Shown here in pieces: positions 53,694 through 62,442 of a DNA stretch of 64,000 nt. Location: NCBI RefSeq assembly GCF_900156745.1, contig NZ_LT707065.1, positions 2,232,001 to 2,296,000 of the forward strand, given 5' to 3'. The notes beneath the pieces were generated by a model. It was not told the origin of the DNA, did no database searches, and saw only the letters and a program-made list of their open reading frames with translations. The translations under genes were made by a program, and so were the position numbers. The stretch comes from Achromobacter sp. MFA1 R4 (GTDB lineage Bacteria > Pseudomonadota > Gammaproteobacteria > Burkholderiales > Burkholderiaceae_B). Position 1 is the stretch's first letter, and the number at the start of each line of letters is the position of its first letter.

Positions 53694-54254
53694 TTACGTG
53701 GCCTTACGGGCGCTCGGGCTGGTCCAGAACGTGTCCCCGATATCCAGCGTCTTGTTCAGATGGCGCGCCAGCACGAACATCAGGTCCGACAGCCGGTTCA
53801 GGTACTGGCGCACGGGCGCATGCACGGCTTCTTCGCGCGCCAGGGCCACCACCGCGCGCTCGGCGCGCCGGGCCACCGTGCGCGCCATGTGCGCCACCGC
53901 CGCGGGGCGCGAGCCGCCGGGCAGGATGAATTCGCGCAGGGGCGGCAGCGCGGCGTTGTAGTGCGCCAGGCGCGCATCCAGGCGGGCGACCTGCTCGTCC
54001 GTGATGGCGGCATGGCCAGGAATGCACAGCTCCGCGCCCATGTCGAACAGGTCGTGCTGGATGGCGAGCAGGTCCGCCGCCACGTCGCCGGGCAGGGTCT
54101 CGGTCAGCAGCAGGCCGATGACGCTGTTGAGCTCGTCCACGTCGCCCAGCGCGGCGATGCGCGGCGCGTCCTTGGGCAGGCGCGATCCGTCCCCGAGTCC
54201 GGTGGTGCCGTCGTCGCCGGTGCGGGTGGCAATGACGGATAAGCGGTTGGCCAT
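53694..54254 (-). CDS. PduO-type cob(I)alamin adenosyltransferase
   Basis: The enzyme transfers adenosyl from ATP to cob(I)alamin, making coenzyme B12. The 186-residue protein has the N-terminal ATP site TRTGDDGTTGLGDGSR (residues 11-26), PGGSRPAAVAHMART and RQYLNRLSDLMFVLAR, all standard for the PduO family. ATG 54254 is chosen because family similarity begins there; the upstream frame is unrelated. The 227-base gap to the CusF-like gene holds no other recognised gene. Confidence 0.93.
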   Translation of the reverse strand: MANRLSVIATRTGDDGTTGLGDGSRLPKDAPRIAALGDVDELNSVIGLLLTETLPGDVAADLLAIQHDLFDMGAELCIPGHAAITDEQVARLDARLAHYNAALPPLREFILPGGSRPAAVAHMARTVARRAERAVVALAREEAVHAPVRQYLNRLSDLMFVLARHLNKTLDIGDTFWTSPSARKAT

Positions 54255-54481
54255 GGATGTCCCGATCTGGTGAGTCAATGAATTAAGAGCCAGGAACCTG
54301 GAGCCAGGAGGCTTGCGTCCGGCGGTAAGCGCCTGCGGCCGGCGCGGCGCGGTCGGCAAACAACCGTCAGGATTGTTGCGCTCTGGCCCTGGAACTGTTG
54401 CATTCGCGCAGTATCCTAGCACTGTAGAAAGTGGAAGGGGCCTGGCCTGATTCCGGCTTACCCCACAGATGGAGGTTACAT

Positions 54482-54787
54482 ATGGGTTTTAACCGCAAGT
54501 ACGCAGCGCCCGTGGCCATTGCCACGGCGATGGCCGTGGTGACGCTGGCGGCGCCGTTGGCGTTCGCGCAGCAGGCGGACGCCACCGGCGAGGTGCGGCG
54601 CGTGGATGCCGCCGCGGGCAAGGTCACGATCAAGCACGGTGCCATCAAGGCGCTGGACCTGCCGGCCATGTCGCTGGTCTATCAGGCCGATCCGGCGCTG
54701 CTGGCCAATATCAAGGCGGGGGACAAGGTCCGTTTCACCGCCACCCGCAAGGACGGCAAGTATGTGGTGACGGCAATTACGAATTGA
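54482..54787 (+). CDS. CusF-like periplasmic protein with incomplete copper site
   Basis: The 101-residue secreted protein has a signal peptide ending AFA-QQ (about residues 1-29). The mature part matches the CusF beta-barrel: GEVRRVDAAAGKVTIKHG and ANIKAGDKVRFTATRKDG. Of the four CusF copper ligands, His52 and Met63 are in place, but the Trp and second Met positions are Leu60 and Leu65, so metal binding is doubtful. GGAGG precedes the ATG by six bases. It stands alone without cus efflux genes. Confidence 0.8.
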   Translation: MGFNRKYAAPVAIATAMAVVTLAAPLAFAQQADATGEVRRVDAAAGKVTIKHGAIKALDLPAMSLVYQADPALLANIKAGDKVRFTATRKDGKYVVTAITN

Positions 54788-54807
54788 CGCCGGACCCGGA
54801 AGAAAAA

Positions 54808-54841
54808 GCCCTGCCGCAAGCGATTGCGGCAGGGCTTTTTT
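54808..54841. terminator. Bidirectional terminator between the CusF-like gene and hslU
   Basis: A 12-base-pair perfect stem (GCCCTGCCGCAA / TTGCGGCAGGGC, loop GCGA) is followed by six T on the plus strand. Five A precede it, giving a T-tract on the minus strand too. It lies 21 bases after the CusF-like stop and 32 bases beyond the hslU stop, so it serves both convergent genes. Confidence 0.92.
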
Positions 54842-54872
54842 GCGTCCGGGGCGGGGCCGGAGCCCCGGGCCG

Positions 54873-56207
54873 TCAGAGCACGTAGCGGGCCAGGTCCTGG
54901 CTGCTGGCCGCTTCGGCCAACTGCGCATTGACGTAGGCGGCGTCGATCTTCACATGCTTGTCCTGGCTGGAGGTGGCGTCGAAGGACAGTTCATCCAGCA
55001 GCTTTTCCATCACCGTGTACAGGCGGCGGGCGCCGATGTTTTCGGTGGTCTCGTTGACCTCGAAGGCCAGTTCGGCCAGGCGGCGCACGCCTTCGTCGGT
55101 GAATTCCAGGGCGACGTCTTCCGTGGCCATCAGCGCCGTGTACTGCTTGGTCAGCGAGGCGTCCGTGTCGGACAGGATGCGCACGAAGTCTTCGGCGGTG
55201 AGCGATTCGAGTTCGACGCGGATGGGGAAGCGGCCTTGCAGTTCCGGGATCAGGTCGGACGGACGCGACAGGTGGAAGGCGCCCGATGCGATGAACAGGA
55301 TGTGGTCGGTGCGGACCATGCCGTAGCGCGTGTTGACGGTGGTGCCTTCGACCAGCGGCAGCAGGTCGCGCTGCACGCCCTGGCGGGACACATCCGCGCC
55401 GCCGGATTCCTGGCGCGCGGCGATCTTGTCGATTTCGTCCAGGAAGACGATGCCGTTCTGCTCGACGTTGGTGATCGCCACGGCGCGCAGGTCTTCTTCG
55501 TTGACGCGCTTGGCGGCTTCTTCGTCGACGATCAGCTTGAAGGCCTCGCGGACCTTCATCTTCTTGGGCTTTTTCTTGTCGCGGGCCAGGCCGGCGAACA
55601 TGCCGCGCAGCTGTTCGGCCATTTCTTCCATGCCGGGCGGCGTCATGACGTCCATCTGGGGCGCGGCCTGGGCGACTTCGATCTCGATTTCAAGATCGTC
55701 GATCTTGCCTTCGCGCAGGCGCTTCCTGAAGGTCTGGCGGGCGCTGTTGTCTTCGCCGCGCAGCGGTTCGCCGGAGGCGCCGCGGGGGGGCGGGACCAGG
55801 GCGTCCAGGATGCGGTCCTCGGCGGCGTCCTCGGCCTGGGTGCGCACGCGGCGCATTTCCAGCTCGCGCGTCTGCTTGATGGAGTATTCCGTCAGGTCGC
55901 GGATGATGGTGTCCACGTCGCGGCCCACGTAGCCGACTTCGGTGAACTTGGTGGCTTCGATCTTGATGAACGGGGCGTTGGCCAGCTTGGCCAGGCGGCG
56001 CGCGATTTCGGTCTTGCCGACGCCGGTCGGGCCGATCATCAGGATGTTCTTGGGGTGGATTTCGTGGCGCAGGGGTTCCGCGACCTGCTGGCGGCGCCAG
56101 CGGTTGCGCAGGGCCACCGCGACGGCGCGCTTGGCGCGGTTCTGGCCGACGATGTACTTGTCGAGTTCGGAGACGATCTCTCCGGGCGTCATGTTGGATG
56201 CGGACAT
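54873..56207 (-). CDS. hslU: ATP-dependent protease ATPase subunit HslU
   Basis: This AAA+ unfoldase of the HslUV protease degrades misfolded and regulatory proteins. The 444-residue protein begins [17 protein letters not shown] after five residues, with Walker A GPTGVGKT at 59-66, Walker [11 protein letters not shown] and the sensor-2 region [15 protein letters not shown]. The C-terminus ends ARYVL, typical for HslV docking. It lies 70 bases after hslV on the same strand. Confidence 0.97.
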   Translation of the reverse strand: MSASNMTPGEIVSELDKYIVGQNRAKRAVAVALRNRWRRQQVAEPLRHEIHPKNILMIGPTGVGKTEIARRLAKLANAPFIKIEATKFTEVGYVGRDVDTIIRDLTEYSIKQTRELEMRRVRTQAEDAAEDRILDALVPPPRGASGEPLRGEDNSARQTFRKRLREGKIDDLEIEIEVAQAAPQMDVMTPPGMEEMAEQLRGMFAGLARDKKKPKKMKVREAFKLIVDEEAAKRVNEEDLRAVAITNVEQNGIVFLDEIDKIAARQESGGADVSRQGVQRDLLPLVEGTTVNTRYGMVRTDHILFIASGAFHLSRPSDLIPELQGRFPIRVELESLTAEDFVRILSDTDASLTKQYTALMATEDVALEFTDEGVRRLAELAFEVNETTENIGARRLYTVMEKLLDELSFDATSSQDKHVKIDAAYVNAQLAEAASSQDLARYVL

Positions 56208-56277
56208 GAGGGCGGATCCTTGGAGCTAGGGCAGGCTGGGAGGGCGCCGCGGCGCTGGCTGCGCCGCGCGGCGGGCA

Positions 56278-56817
56278 TCAGTCGCCCAGCGTTTCGATGA
56301 CGTGGTTCTGGTTGGTGTAGATGCACAGGTCGCCGGCGATCTCGAGCGATTGCTTGATGATCGTTTCGGGCGGCAGATCGGTGTTGCGCAAGAGCGCCAG
56401 CGCGGCCGATTGGGCATAGGCGCCGCCGGAGCCGATGGCGGCCAGGCCGTGCTCGGGCTCCAGGACGTCGCCGTTGCCGGTGAGCACCAGCGTGTGCTCG
56501 GCGTCGGCCACGATCAGCATGGCTTCCAGCCGGCGCAGGACGCGGTCGGTACGCCAGTCGCGGGTCAGCTCGACGGCCGCGCGCATCAGGTTGCCCTGGT
56601 GCTTTTCGAGTTTGGCTTCGAAGCGTTCCTGCAGGGTGAACGCGTCGGCGGTGGCGCCGGCAAAGCCAGCGAGGATCTTGTCGTGGTAGAGGCGGCGGAT
56701 CTTGCGGGCCGTGCCCTTGATGACGATGTTGCCCAGGGTGACCTGGCCATCGCCGCCGAGCGCGACGCGGTTGCCGCGGCGCACACACACGATGGTGGTG
56801 GCGTGAAATTGTTCCAT
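56278..56817 (-). CDS. hslV: ATP-dependent protease peptidase subunit HslV
   Basis: This proteasome-beta-like threonine peptidase has 179 residues. After a six-residue propeptide the mature N-terminal Thr7 begins TTIVCVRRG, with GGDGQVTLG and [14 protein letters not shown] following. It assembles with HslU, encoded next. The region before the ATG (56818-56884) probably holds the heat-shock promoter, but no clear element was identified. Confidence 0.96.
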   Translation of the reverse strand: MEQFHATTIVCVRRGNRVALGGDGQVTLGNIVIKGTARKIRRLYHDKILAGFAGATADAFTLQERFEAKLEKHQGNLMRAAVELTRDWRTDRVLRRLEAMLIVADAEHTLVLTGNGDVLEPEHGLAAIGSGGAYAQSAALALLRNTDLPPETIIKQSLEIAGDLCIYTNQNHVIETLGD

Positions 56818-56884
56818 GCGTTCCTTCCTTTGAAAGGATTAGCTGGGGGCGGTCGCAGGGATATCAAGGTCTGGCCAGCGCGAC

Positions 56885-56914
56885 AAAAAAGGCCATGCTG
56901 AATCAGCATGGCCT
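56885..56914 (-). terminator. Rho-independent terminator of dksA
   Basis: AGGCCATGCTGA faces TCAGCATGGCCT; read on the minus strand, the hairpin is followed by six T. It starts 29 bases after the dksA stop and separates dksA from hslVU. Confidence 0.9.
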
Positions 56915-56942
56915 TGCAGTGGCGGTGCGAATGCGGGACGGG

Positions 56943-57407
56943 TCAGTCGCCGTACAGCTTTTGGCGCATCTCGCGGCGTTCCTGCGCTTCCAGCGACAGG
57001 GTGGCCGTGGGGCGGGCGAGCAGGCGGGGGATGCCGATGGGCTCGCCGGTTTCTTCACACCAGCCGTATTCGCCGCTGTCGATGCGGGCGATGGACTGCT
57101 GCACCTTCTTGAGCAGCTTGCGCTCGCGGTCGCGGGTGCGCAGTTCCAGGGCGTGCTCTTCCTCGATGGTGGCGCGGTCGGCGGGATCCGGCACGAATTG
57201 CGTTTCACGCAGGTGCTCGGTGGTTTCGCCGGCGTTGGCCAGGATGTCCTGCTCGAGTTGTTTGAGCCGTTCCTTGAAGAACGCCAGTTGGCGGTCGTTC
57301 ATGTAGTCGGACTCGGGCATGGCCAGCAATTCCTTCTCGCTGGGCAGATCAATCGCCGTATCGCTCGTCGACTTGCTTGATTTTTTGGTTGCTGCCTTGG
57401 TAGCCAT
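56943..57407 (-). CDS. dksA: RNA-polymerase-binding transcription factor DksA, non-zinc variant
   Basis: DksA binds the RNA polymerase secondary channel and works with ppGpp. The 154-residue protein has the coiled-coil tip with both acidic residues (VPDPADRAT) and LELRTRDRERKLLKKV. In the C-terminal globular part the four zinc cysteines of E. coli are C117, T120, S138 and A141 (WCEETG ... TLSLEA), so a zinc finger cannot form. Such cysteine-poor forms can still be functional in other bacteria. The N-terminal 20 residues are Lys/Ser-rich. Confidence 0.93.
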   Translation of the reverse strand: MATKAATKKSSKSTSDTAIDLPSEKELLAMPESDYMNDRQLAFFKERLKQLEQDILANAGETTEHLRETQFVPDPADRATIEEEHALELRTRDRERKLLKKVQQSIARIDSGEYGWCEETGEPIGIPRLLARPTATLSLEAQERREMRQKLYGD

Positions 57408-57532
57408 GTAAACACTCCACTATGAATCGATCCTGGCGCGGGCGTCCATTCCCGGTCCGTGTTACTTGTTGCCTACGCTATCCGTACCTCACAGTACTGC
57501 CTTCGTCGCATCACGTCACGCAGGAATGGGGA

Positions 57533-58660
57533 TTACCCCGCCAGGCACTGCTCCAAGCCCCGGGTGAAAATCTCCTGGGGCAGCTTACGTCCGATGAATA
57601 CCATCTTGGTGGACGGTTTCTCGGCCGCGGTCCACGGCTTGCCGGGTTCGGCGCCCATCATCATGTGCACACCCTGGAACAACATGCGGCGGTTGATGCC
57701 CTTCATGTACAGGATGCCCTTGTAGCGCATCAGGTCGGGGCCGTAGACCTGCACGACGCCGCCCAGGAATTCCTCGAGGCGCGCGGGGTCGAACGGCTTG
57801 TTCGAACGGAACACGAAGGCGCCGATTTCGTCGTCGTGCTTCGGGTGGTGATGATGGGCATGATTGCAGTGCGCGCCGCATTCGCCATCGTGGTCATGGT
57901 CATGGTCGTGACCGTGGTCATGGCCGTGATCGTGCCCATGGTCGTGATCGTGGGCATGGCTGTGGGCGGCGTCCGGATGCTCATCGGCCAGGAATTCCGG
58001 GTCGATGTCCAGAATGGAATTCAGGTTGAAGCCGCTGATGTCGATGATGGACTTGAGGTCGACGTCGCCGAAGTTGACGGCGGTGATGGGCGCGCGCGGG
58101 TTCATGTGAACCAGGCGGTGGCGCAGCGCTTCGTAGTCGACGTCGTTGACCAGGTCTTTCTTCGAGATCAGGATGCGGTCGGCGAAACCGACCTGCTTCT
58201 GGGCTTCGGGCTGGTTGTCGAGGGTGGCCATGCCGTGCTTGGCATCGACCACGGTGACCACCGCGTCCAGGCGGTAGTACTCGGCGATGTCGTCATCCAT
58301 GAAGAACGTCTGGCAGACGGGGCCGGGGTTGGCCATGCCGGTCGTTTCGAGGATGACGCGTTCGAAAGTCAGTTCGCCCGCTTCGCGCTTGGCGCGCAGG
58401 TCGGACAGCGTGCGCATCAGGTCGCCGCGCACCGTGCAGCAGACGCAGCCGTTGGACAGTTCGATGATTTCTTCGTCGCTGTCCTGCACGAGCAGGTCGT
58501 TGTCGATGCTTTCCGGTCCGAATTCGTTTTCGATGACCGCGACGCGGCGGCCGTGGAATTCGGTCAGGATGCGTTTGAGCAGGGTGGTCTTGCCCGCACC
58601 GAGAAAGCCGGTGAGGATGGTGACGGGAACCATTTTGTCCAAACTGCGCGGGGTATTCAT
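57533..58660 (-). CDS. CobW/COG0523-family GTPase with long His-rich loop (zinc metallochaperone type)
   Basis: The 375-residue G3E GTPase has G1 GFLGAGKTT at 18-26, the metal-binding CxCC motif GCVCC (C72, C74, C75) and ISKKDLVNDVD. A His/Asp-rich segment at about 228-275 (repeats of HDHGHDHGHD type) precedes the CobW C-terminal domain. Zinc-linked members (ZigA/YeiR/ZNG1) deliver zinc to enzymes in zinc starvation. Nearness to zur-znu supports a zinc role, though it is transcribed on its own and no Zur box was found before it. Confidence 0.88.
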   Translation of the reverse strand: MNTPRSLDKMVPVTILTGFLGAGKTTLLKRILTEFHGRRVAVIENEFGPESIDNDLLVQDSDEEIIELSNGCVCCTVRGDLMRTLSDLRAKREAGELTFERVILETTGMANPGPVCQTFFMDDDIAEYYRLDAVVTVVDAKHGMATLDNQPEAQKQVGFADRILISKKDLVNDVDYEALRHRLVHMNPRAPITAVNFGDVDLKSIIDISGFNLNSILDIDPEFLADEHPDAAHSHAHDHDHGHDHGHDHGHDHDHDHDGECGAHCNHAHHHHPKHDDEIGAFVFRSNKPFDPARLEEFLGGVVQVYGPDLMRYKGILYMKGINRRMLFQGVHMMMGAEPGKPWTAAEKPSTKMVFIGRKLPQEIFTRGLEQCLAG

Positions 58661-58990
58661 GGCGAAGCTGCTAGCGTGAAGTCAGGGCGTGGAACACAGC
58701 GCCTGACGGGGTTTTCAGTCCCTGCCGATTGATGTCTGCCACAGGCTGCGAAGGCCGCCGATGGCGGCCGGACGCAGGATTACAGCACAGTCGGGGGCAG
58801 GGGGCAAACCCCGGGCCAACCCGGGGGGCCGAGGCCGCCAGATGGCAGCCGTACGCCGTCAAGATATCAGGCGATAACTCTATTTGGGGGCGGTTTGCCG
58901 GCTTTCAAGGGCGGCTTGCGCGGCGGGCGCGGATGGCCCGGCCGTCGGGACGCATCCAAAGGATGAGCGGGGCGGCGCGGGGTCAGCCGT
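58661..58990. other. 330-base gap between the CobW-like gene and zur
   Basis: I see no credible gene. It holds a short GC hairpin (CCCCGGG/CCCGGGG, loop CCAA, 58809-58826), an AT-richer patch at 58861-58886 that may be part of the promoter for the CobW-like gene, and a G-rich stretch toward the zur end. No Zur-box-like palindrome is visible. Confidence 0.6.
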
Positions 58991-59494
58991 TCAGTGGTGG
59001 TGGTGATGGTGTCCGGCGTCGGCCGGCTGCTTCTTCTGGCACTGCGGGCACAGCGCGCGGATTTCGGTTTCGTGGGTGGCAAGCGCAAAGCCCGTCTGGG
59101 CGACGCGTTCGGCCAGTTGCCGGCTCATGGCCGGATCGGAGACTTCGGCCACCGCGCCGCAACCGGTACAGACCACCAGCAGGTCGTGGGGCGCGCCGCC
59201 GGCGTCGTGGCAGGCGCTCCAGGCATTCACGGCGTCCAGGCGGTGGATCAGGCCTTCGTCCATCAGGAAATCCAGGGCGCGGTACACCGTGGGGGGCGCG
59301 GCGCCGGGATGGACGGCGCGCATCGCGTCCAGCAGTTCGTAGGCTTTCAGGCTGCGGCCGTGGCGCAGCAGGAGTTCAAGCACCTTGCGGCGGATGGGCG
59401 TGAGGCGGCGTCCGCGCTGCGCGCAGAGCGTTTCGGCGACGCTGAGCTGAGCGCCTACGGTATCGCTGCGGGGTGGACGGGACGGAGCGGACAT
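58991..59494 (-). CDS. zur: Fur-family zinc uptake regulator with C-terminal hexahistidine
   Basis: The protein represses zinc uptake genes when zinc is replete. The 167-residue Fur-family protein has a winged helix (LTPIRRKVLELLLRHG; AAPPTVYRALDFLMDEGLIH) and two structural-zinc pairs, C109-x2-C112 and C149-x2-C152. It ends in six consecutive histidines (162-167). The ATG at 59494 is chosen over longer forms because family similarity begins near residue 15. It is divergent from the znu genes across a shared operator. Confidence 0.92.
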   Translation of the reverse strand: MSAPSRPPRSDTVGAQLSVAETLCAQRGRRLTPIRRKVLELLLRHGRSLKAYELLDAMRAVHPGAAPPTVYRALDFLMDEGLIHRLDAVNAWSACHDAGGAPHDLLVVCTGCGAVAEVSDPAMSRQLAERVAQTGFALATHETEIRALCPQCQKKQPADAGHHHHHH

Positions 59495-59600
59495 GGCGGG
59501 CTTTATCTGAATGGAAAACGCGCGCGACGCGCGCGTGAGATGCCTGGAAGGTAGCAGAAAACCCCGGCGTGCGGGAGCCGGCGCCGGCGTCCGGATAGTT

Positions 59601-59617
59601 TGGTTATGATATAACAT
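59601..59617. promoter_or_regulatory. Zur-box-like operator
   Basis: GGTTATGATATAACA matches 13 of 15 positions of the core TGTTATAnTATAACA seen in proteobacterial Zur sites; its core GTTAT-GAT-ATAAC is a perfect inverted repeat. It lies in the only AT-rich block of the divergent zur/znu region, so it can control both directions. The call is from pattern only. Confidence 0.75.
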
Positions 59618-59654
59618 AATAAAACTGTCATTGCCGCTTTCCCCGTCGTCCCCC

Positions 59655-59825
59655 ATGTCTCATTTCACGCTCCTGCCCCCGCGGCCCGGCGCCGCGCCCG
59701 GCCGGGGCACGCCGCCCCGATCCGCGTTTCTCGTTTCCGCCTGGCGGCGCATGGCCTGGGCGCTGGCCGCGTCGGTCCTGCTGTGGGGCCTGACCGGCTG
59801 GGCGCTGGACTGGTGGCCGCGATGA
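59655..59825 (+). CDS. Small single-helix membrane protein coupled to znuC
   Basis: The 56-residue product begins at ATG 59655, the first start after the Zur box. Its proline/arginine-rich N-terminal 30 residues are followed by one membrane helix (WALAASVLLWGLTGWALDWW). Its stop overlaps the znuC start as ATGA, so ribosomes translating it would feed znuC. The frame is intact and in the expected place of the first cistron of the operon. I recognise no family. It may be a small transporter subunit or a leader peptide. Confidence 0.6.
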   Translation: MSHFTLLPPRPGAAPGRGTPPRSAFLVSAWRRMAWALAASVLLWGLTGWALDWWPR

Positions 59826-60544
59826 ATGCGGCGCCCATCACGGTGGAGCTGGCCGACGCATCGTTCGGCTGGCACGGGCGCGCGGCGCTGCGTTCGGTGT
59901 CGGGCAGCTTCGCGCCCGGCGGCATGACGGCCGTGGTCGGACCCAACGGCGCGGGTAAGTCGACGCTCATCAAGGGCATCATGGGCGTGCTGCGCCCGAT
60001 GACGGGCAGCGTGCGCATACGCGGCGCGGGACGCTCTGCGCTGGCCTGGCTGCCGCAGGCGGCGGAGCTGGACCGGTCGTTTCCCACCACCGTGCTGGAT
60101 CTGGTTGCGATGGGCGCGTGGCGCCGCGTGGGCGGATGGCGCGGGTTCGGCCGCGAGGAGCTGGACCGCTGCATGCAGGCGCTGGAAACCGTGAACCTGG
60201 CCGATGCCGCGGACCGGGGCGTGGATACGCTGTCGGGCGGGCAGATGCAGCGCACGCTGTTTGCCCGGATGCTGGTGCAGGACGCGCCGGTGCTGCTGCT
60301 GGACGAACCCTTCGCCGCGGTGGACAGCCACACGGCCGAGGAACTGATGGCGCTGCTTTGCGGCCTGCATGGCCAGGGCCGGACCGTGATCGCGGTCCTG
60401 CACGACCTGGACCTGGTGCGCGACCATTTTCCGGAATGCCTGCTCCTGTCCGGGTCGGTGGTGGCCTGGGGCGATACGTGCACGACGCTGAGCGACGCGC
60501 ACCTGAAAGCCGCGCGGCAGCGGCAGGCGGGGGCCTGGGCATGA
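59822..60544 (+). CDS. znuC: Zinc ABC transporter, ATP-binding protein
   Basis: This 240-residue ATPase powers zinc import with ZnuB and ZnuA. Walker A is GPNGAGKST near residue 40, the signature LSGGQMQR and Walker B VLLLDEPFAAVD, and the H-loop VLHDLD follows. It overlaps both the small upstream gene and znuB by ATGA. The zinc assignment rests on the Zur site and ZnuA partner; the ATPase itself resembles metal-type ABC ATPases in general. Confidence 0.92.
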   Translation: MNAAPITVELADASFGWHGRAALRSVSGSFAPGGMTAVVGPNGAGKSTLIKGIMGVLRPMTGSVRIRGAGRSALAWLPQAAELDRSFPTTVLDLVAMGAWRRVGGWRGFGREELDRCMQALETVNLADAADRGVDTLSGGQMQRTLFARMLVQDAPVLLLDEPFAAVDSHTAEELMALLCGLHGQGRTVIAVLHDLDLVRDHFPECLLLSGSVVAWGDTCTTLSDAHLKAARQRQAGAWA

Positions 60545-61407
60545 CGCTGGCGCAGTGGGTGGTGTCGCCGTTCGTGGATTTTGGCTTCATGCGTCGCGCG
60601 CTGGCGGGCGCCTGCGCGCTGTCGCTGGGCGCCGCGCCGCTGGGCGTCTTTCTGGTGCTGCGGCGCATGAGCCTGATGGGCGATGCGATGTCGCACGCCA
60701 TCCTGCCCGGCGTGGCCGTCGGCTTCCTGATGGCGGGCCTGTCGCTGGGGGCGATGATGCTGGGAGGCATCGTCACCGGTCTGGCCGTGGCGTTGCTGGC
60801 CGGGCTGGTGGCGCGGTTGACGCCGCTGCGCGAAGACGCGAGCTTTGCCGCGTTCTACCTGATATCGCTGGGGCTGGGCGTGCTGCTGGTATCGCTGCGC
60901 GGCTCCAACATGGACCTGCTGCATGTCCTGTTCGGCACGGTGCTGGGGCTGGACGACGCGGCGCTGCTGCTCGTGACGGCCACGGCCAGCGTGACCCTGC
61001 TGGCGCTGGCCGCGATCTACCGCCTGCTGGTGGCCGAGTGCCTGGACCCCGGTTTCCTGCGCGCGAGCGGCGGGCGCGGCGGCGTGGTGCACATGGGCTT
61101 TCTGGTGCTGGTCGTGGTGAACCTGGTGGCGGGCTTCCAGGTGCTGGGCACGCTGATGGTGGTGGGCATCATGATGCTGCCCGCGGCCGCGGCGCGCTTC
61201 TGGGTGCGCAGCGCGGCCCGCCAGATTCCGCTGTCGGCGGCGATCGGGGTCGCCGCGTCGGTGGCCGGCCTGCTGGTCTCCTATCACTTCGACGTGCCGG
61301 CCTCGCCCGCCATCATCCTGGCGGCGGGCGCCTGCTATCTGTTTTCCATCGTGGGCGGCCCGCAAGGCGGCCTGCTGCGGGCGGCGCGACGCGCGCGCCC
61401 TGCCTGA
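60541..61407 (+). CDS. znuB: Zinc ABC transporter, permease
   Basis: This 288-residue ABC-3-type membrane protein has about eight helices. Family sequence is evident in VLRRMSLMGDAMSHAILPGV near residues 38-57 and GTLMVVGIMMLPAAAARFWV toward the end. ABC-3 permeases carry zinc, manganese or iron; the context gives zinc. Its start overlaps znuC, and znuA follows 21 bases later. Confidence 0.92.
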   Translation: MTLAQWVVSPFVDFGFMRRALAGACALSLGAAPLGVFLVLRRMSLMGDAMSHAILPGVAVGFLMAGLSLGAMMLGGIVTGLAVALLAGLVARLTPLREDASFAAFYLISLGLGVLLVSLRGSNMDLLHVLFGTVLGLDDAALLLVTATASVTLLALAAIYRLLVAECLDPGFLRASGGRGGVVHMGFLVLVVVNLVAGFQVLGTLMVVGIMMLPAAAARFWVRSAARQIPLSAAIGVAASVAGLLVSYHFDVPASPAIILAAGACYLFSIVGGPQGGLLRAARRARPA

Positions 61408-61428
61408 GACTACTTAAGGAGATTCGCT

Positions 61429-62442
61429 ATGCGTTCGAATTCGCCGGCCCGCCGCCGGGCGTTGCTGGCCATGGCCGGCGTGTGCCTGTCGGCCATCCTG
61501 GGGACCGCGCAGGCGGCCGAGCCGCTGAAGGTGGTGGCCAGCTTTTCCATCCTGGGCGACATCGTGCGCGAGGTCGGGGGCGCCGACGTCAGCGTGACCA
61601 CGCTGGTCGGGCCGGACGGCGATGCCCACGGCTACGAGCCCACGCCTGGCGACGCCAGGAAGCTGGCCGAGGCGCGCGTGCTGATCGTGAATGGCCTGGA
61701 TTTCGAGACCTGGCTGCCCCGGCTGACCAAGGCGTCCGGATTTTCCGGGCAGACGGTGACGGCATCGAAGGGCGTCAAGCCGCGCGCGTTCGGGAGCCAG
61801 GGCGAGGGCCAAGGCGGCACCGACAACCACGATGATCACGATCACGATCACGACCACGATCATGGCCATGATCACGATGACGATCACAAGCATGGCCATC
61901 ATCATCACCATGGCGGCGCCGATCCGCACGCCTGGCAGAATCTGGCGAACGGCGTGATCTACGCGCGCAATGTGGCCGATGGCCTGGCCGCGGCCGATCC
62001 GGCGCACGCGCAGGCCTACCGCCAGCGCGCCGACGCGTACATCGCGCGGCTCAATGCGCTGGACGCCAGCGTGCGCAAGGCCTTCGACGCCATCGCCGCC
62101 GATCGCCGCAAGGTCGTTACTTCGCACGACGCGTTCGGCTATTTCGGCGATGCCTACGGCGTGACGTTCATTCCCGCGATGGGCGTGTCGACCGACGCCG
62201 AGCCGTCGGCGCGCGAGGTGGCCGCCATCATCGAGCAGGTGCGGCGCGAGAAGGTGCCCGCGGTGTTCGTCGAGAACATCAGCAGCCCCAAGCTCGTCCA
62301 GCAGATCGCGCGCGAGACCGGCGCCAAGGTGGGTGGTACGCTTTACTCCGATGCCCTGTCCAAGCCCGGACAGCCGGGCGCCACCTACCTGGAAATGTTT
62401 GAATGGAACGCACGTCAGCTTGCCACGGCCTTGCAGCCCTGA
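61429..62442 (+). CDS. znuA: Zinc ABC transporter, periplasmic binding protein
   Basis: The 337-residue protein has a signal peptide ending AQA-AE (about residues 1-29). Probable zinc ligands are H67 (GDAHGYEPTP), H167 (ADPHAWQN), H233 (TSHDAFGYF) and D308 (LYSDAL). A His/Asp-rich loop at 134-161, usual in zinc-specific ZnuA and absent from manganese proteins, may collect zinc. AAGGAG precedes the ATG by eight bases. Confidence 0.94.
   Translation: MRSNSPARRRALLAMAGVCLSAILGTAQAAEPLKVVASFSILGDIVREVGGADVSVTTLVGPDGDAHGYEPTPGDARKLAEARVLIVNGLDFETWLPRLTKASGFSGQTVTASKGVKPRAFGSQGEGQGGTDNHDDHDHDHDHDHGHDHDDDHKHGHHHHHGGADPHAWQNLANGVIYARNVADGLAAADPAHAQAYRQRADAYIARLNALDASVRKAFDAIAADRRKVVTSHDAFGYFGDAYGVTFIPAMGVSTDAEPSAREVAAIIEQVRREKVPAVFVENISSPKLVQQIARETGAKVGGTLYSDALSKPGQPGATYLEMFEWNARQLATALQP

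Noticed and set aside
58867-59088. Small Pro/Arg-rich minus-strand frame overlapping the 3' end of zur
   Set aside because: Out-of-frame shadow of zur with no motif and no separate ribosome site.
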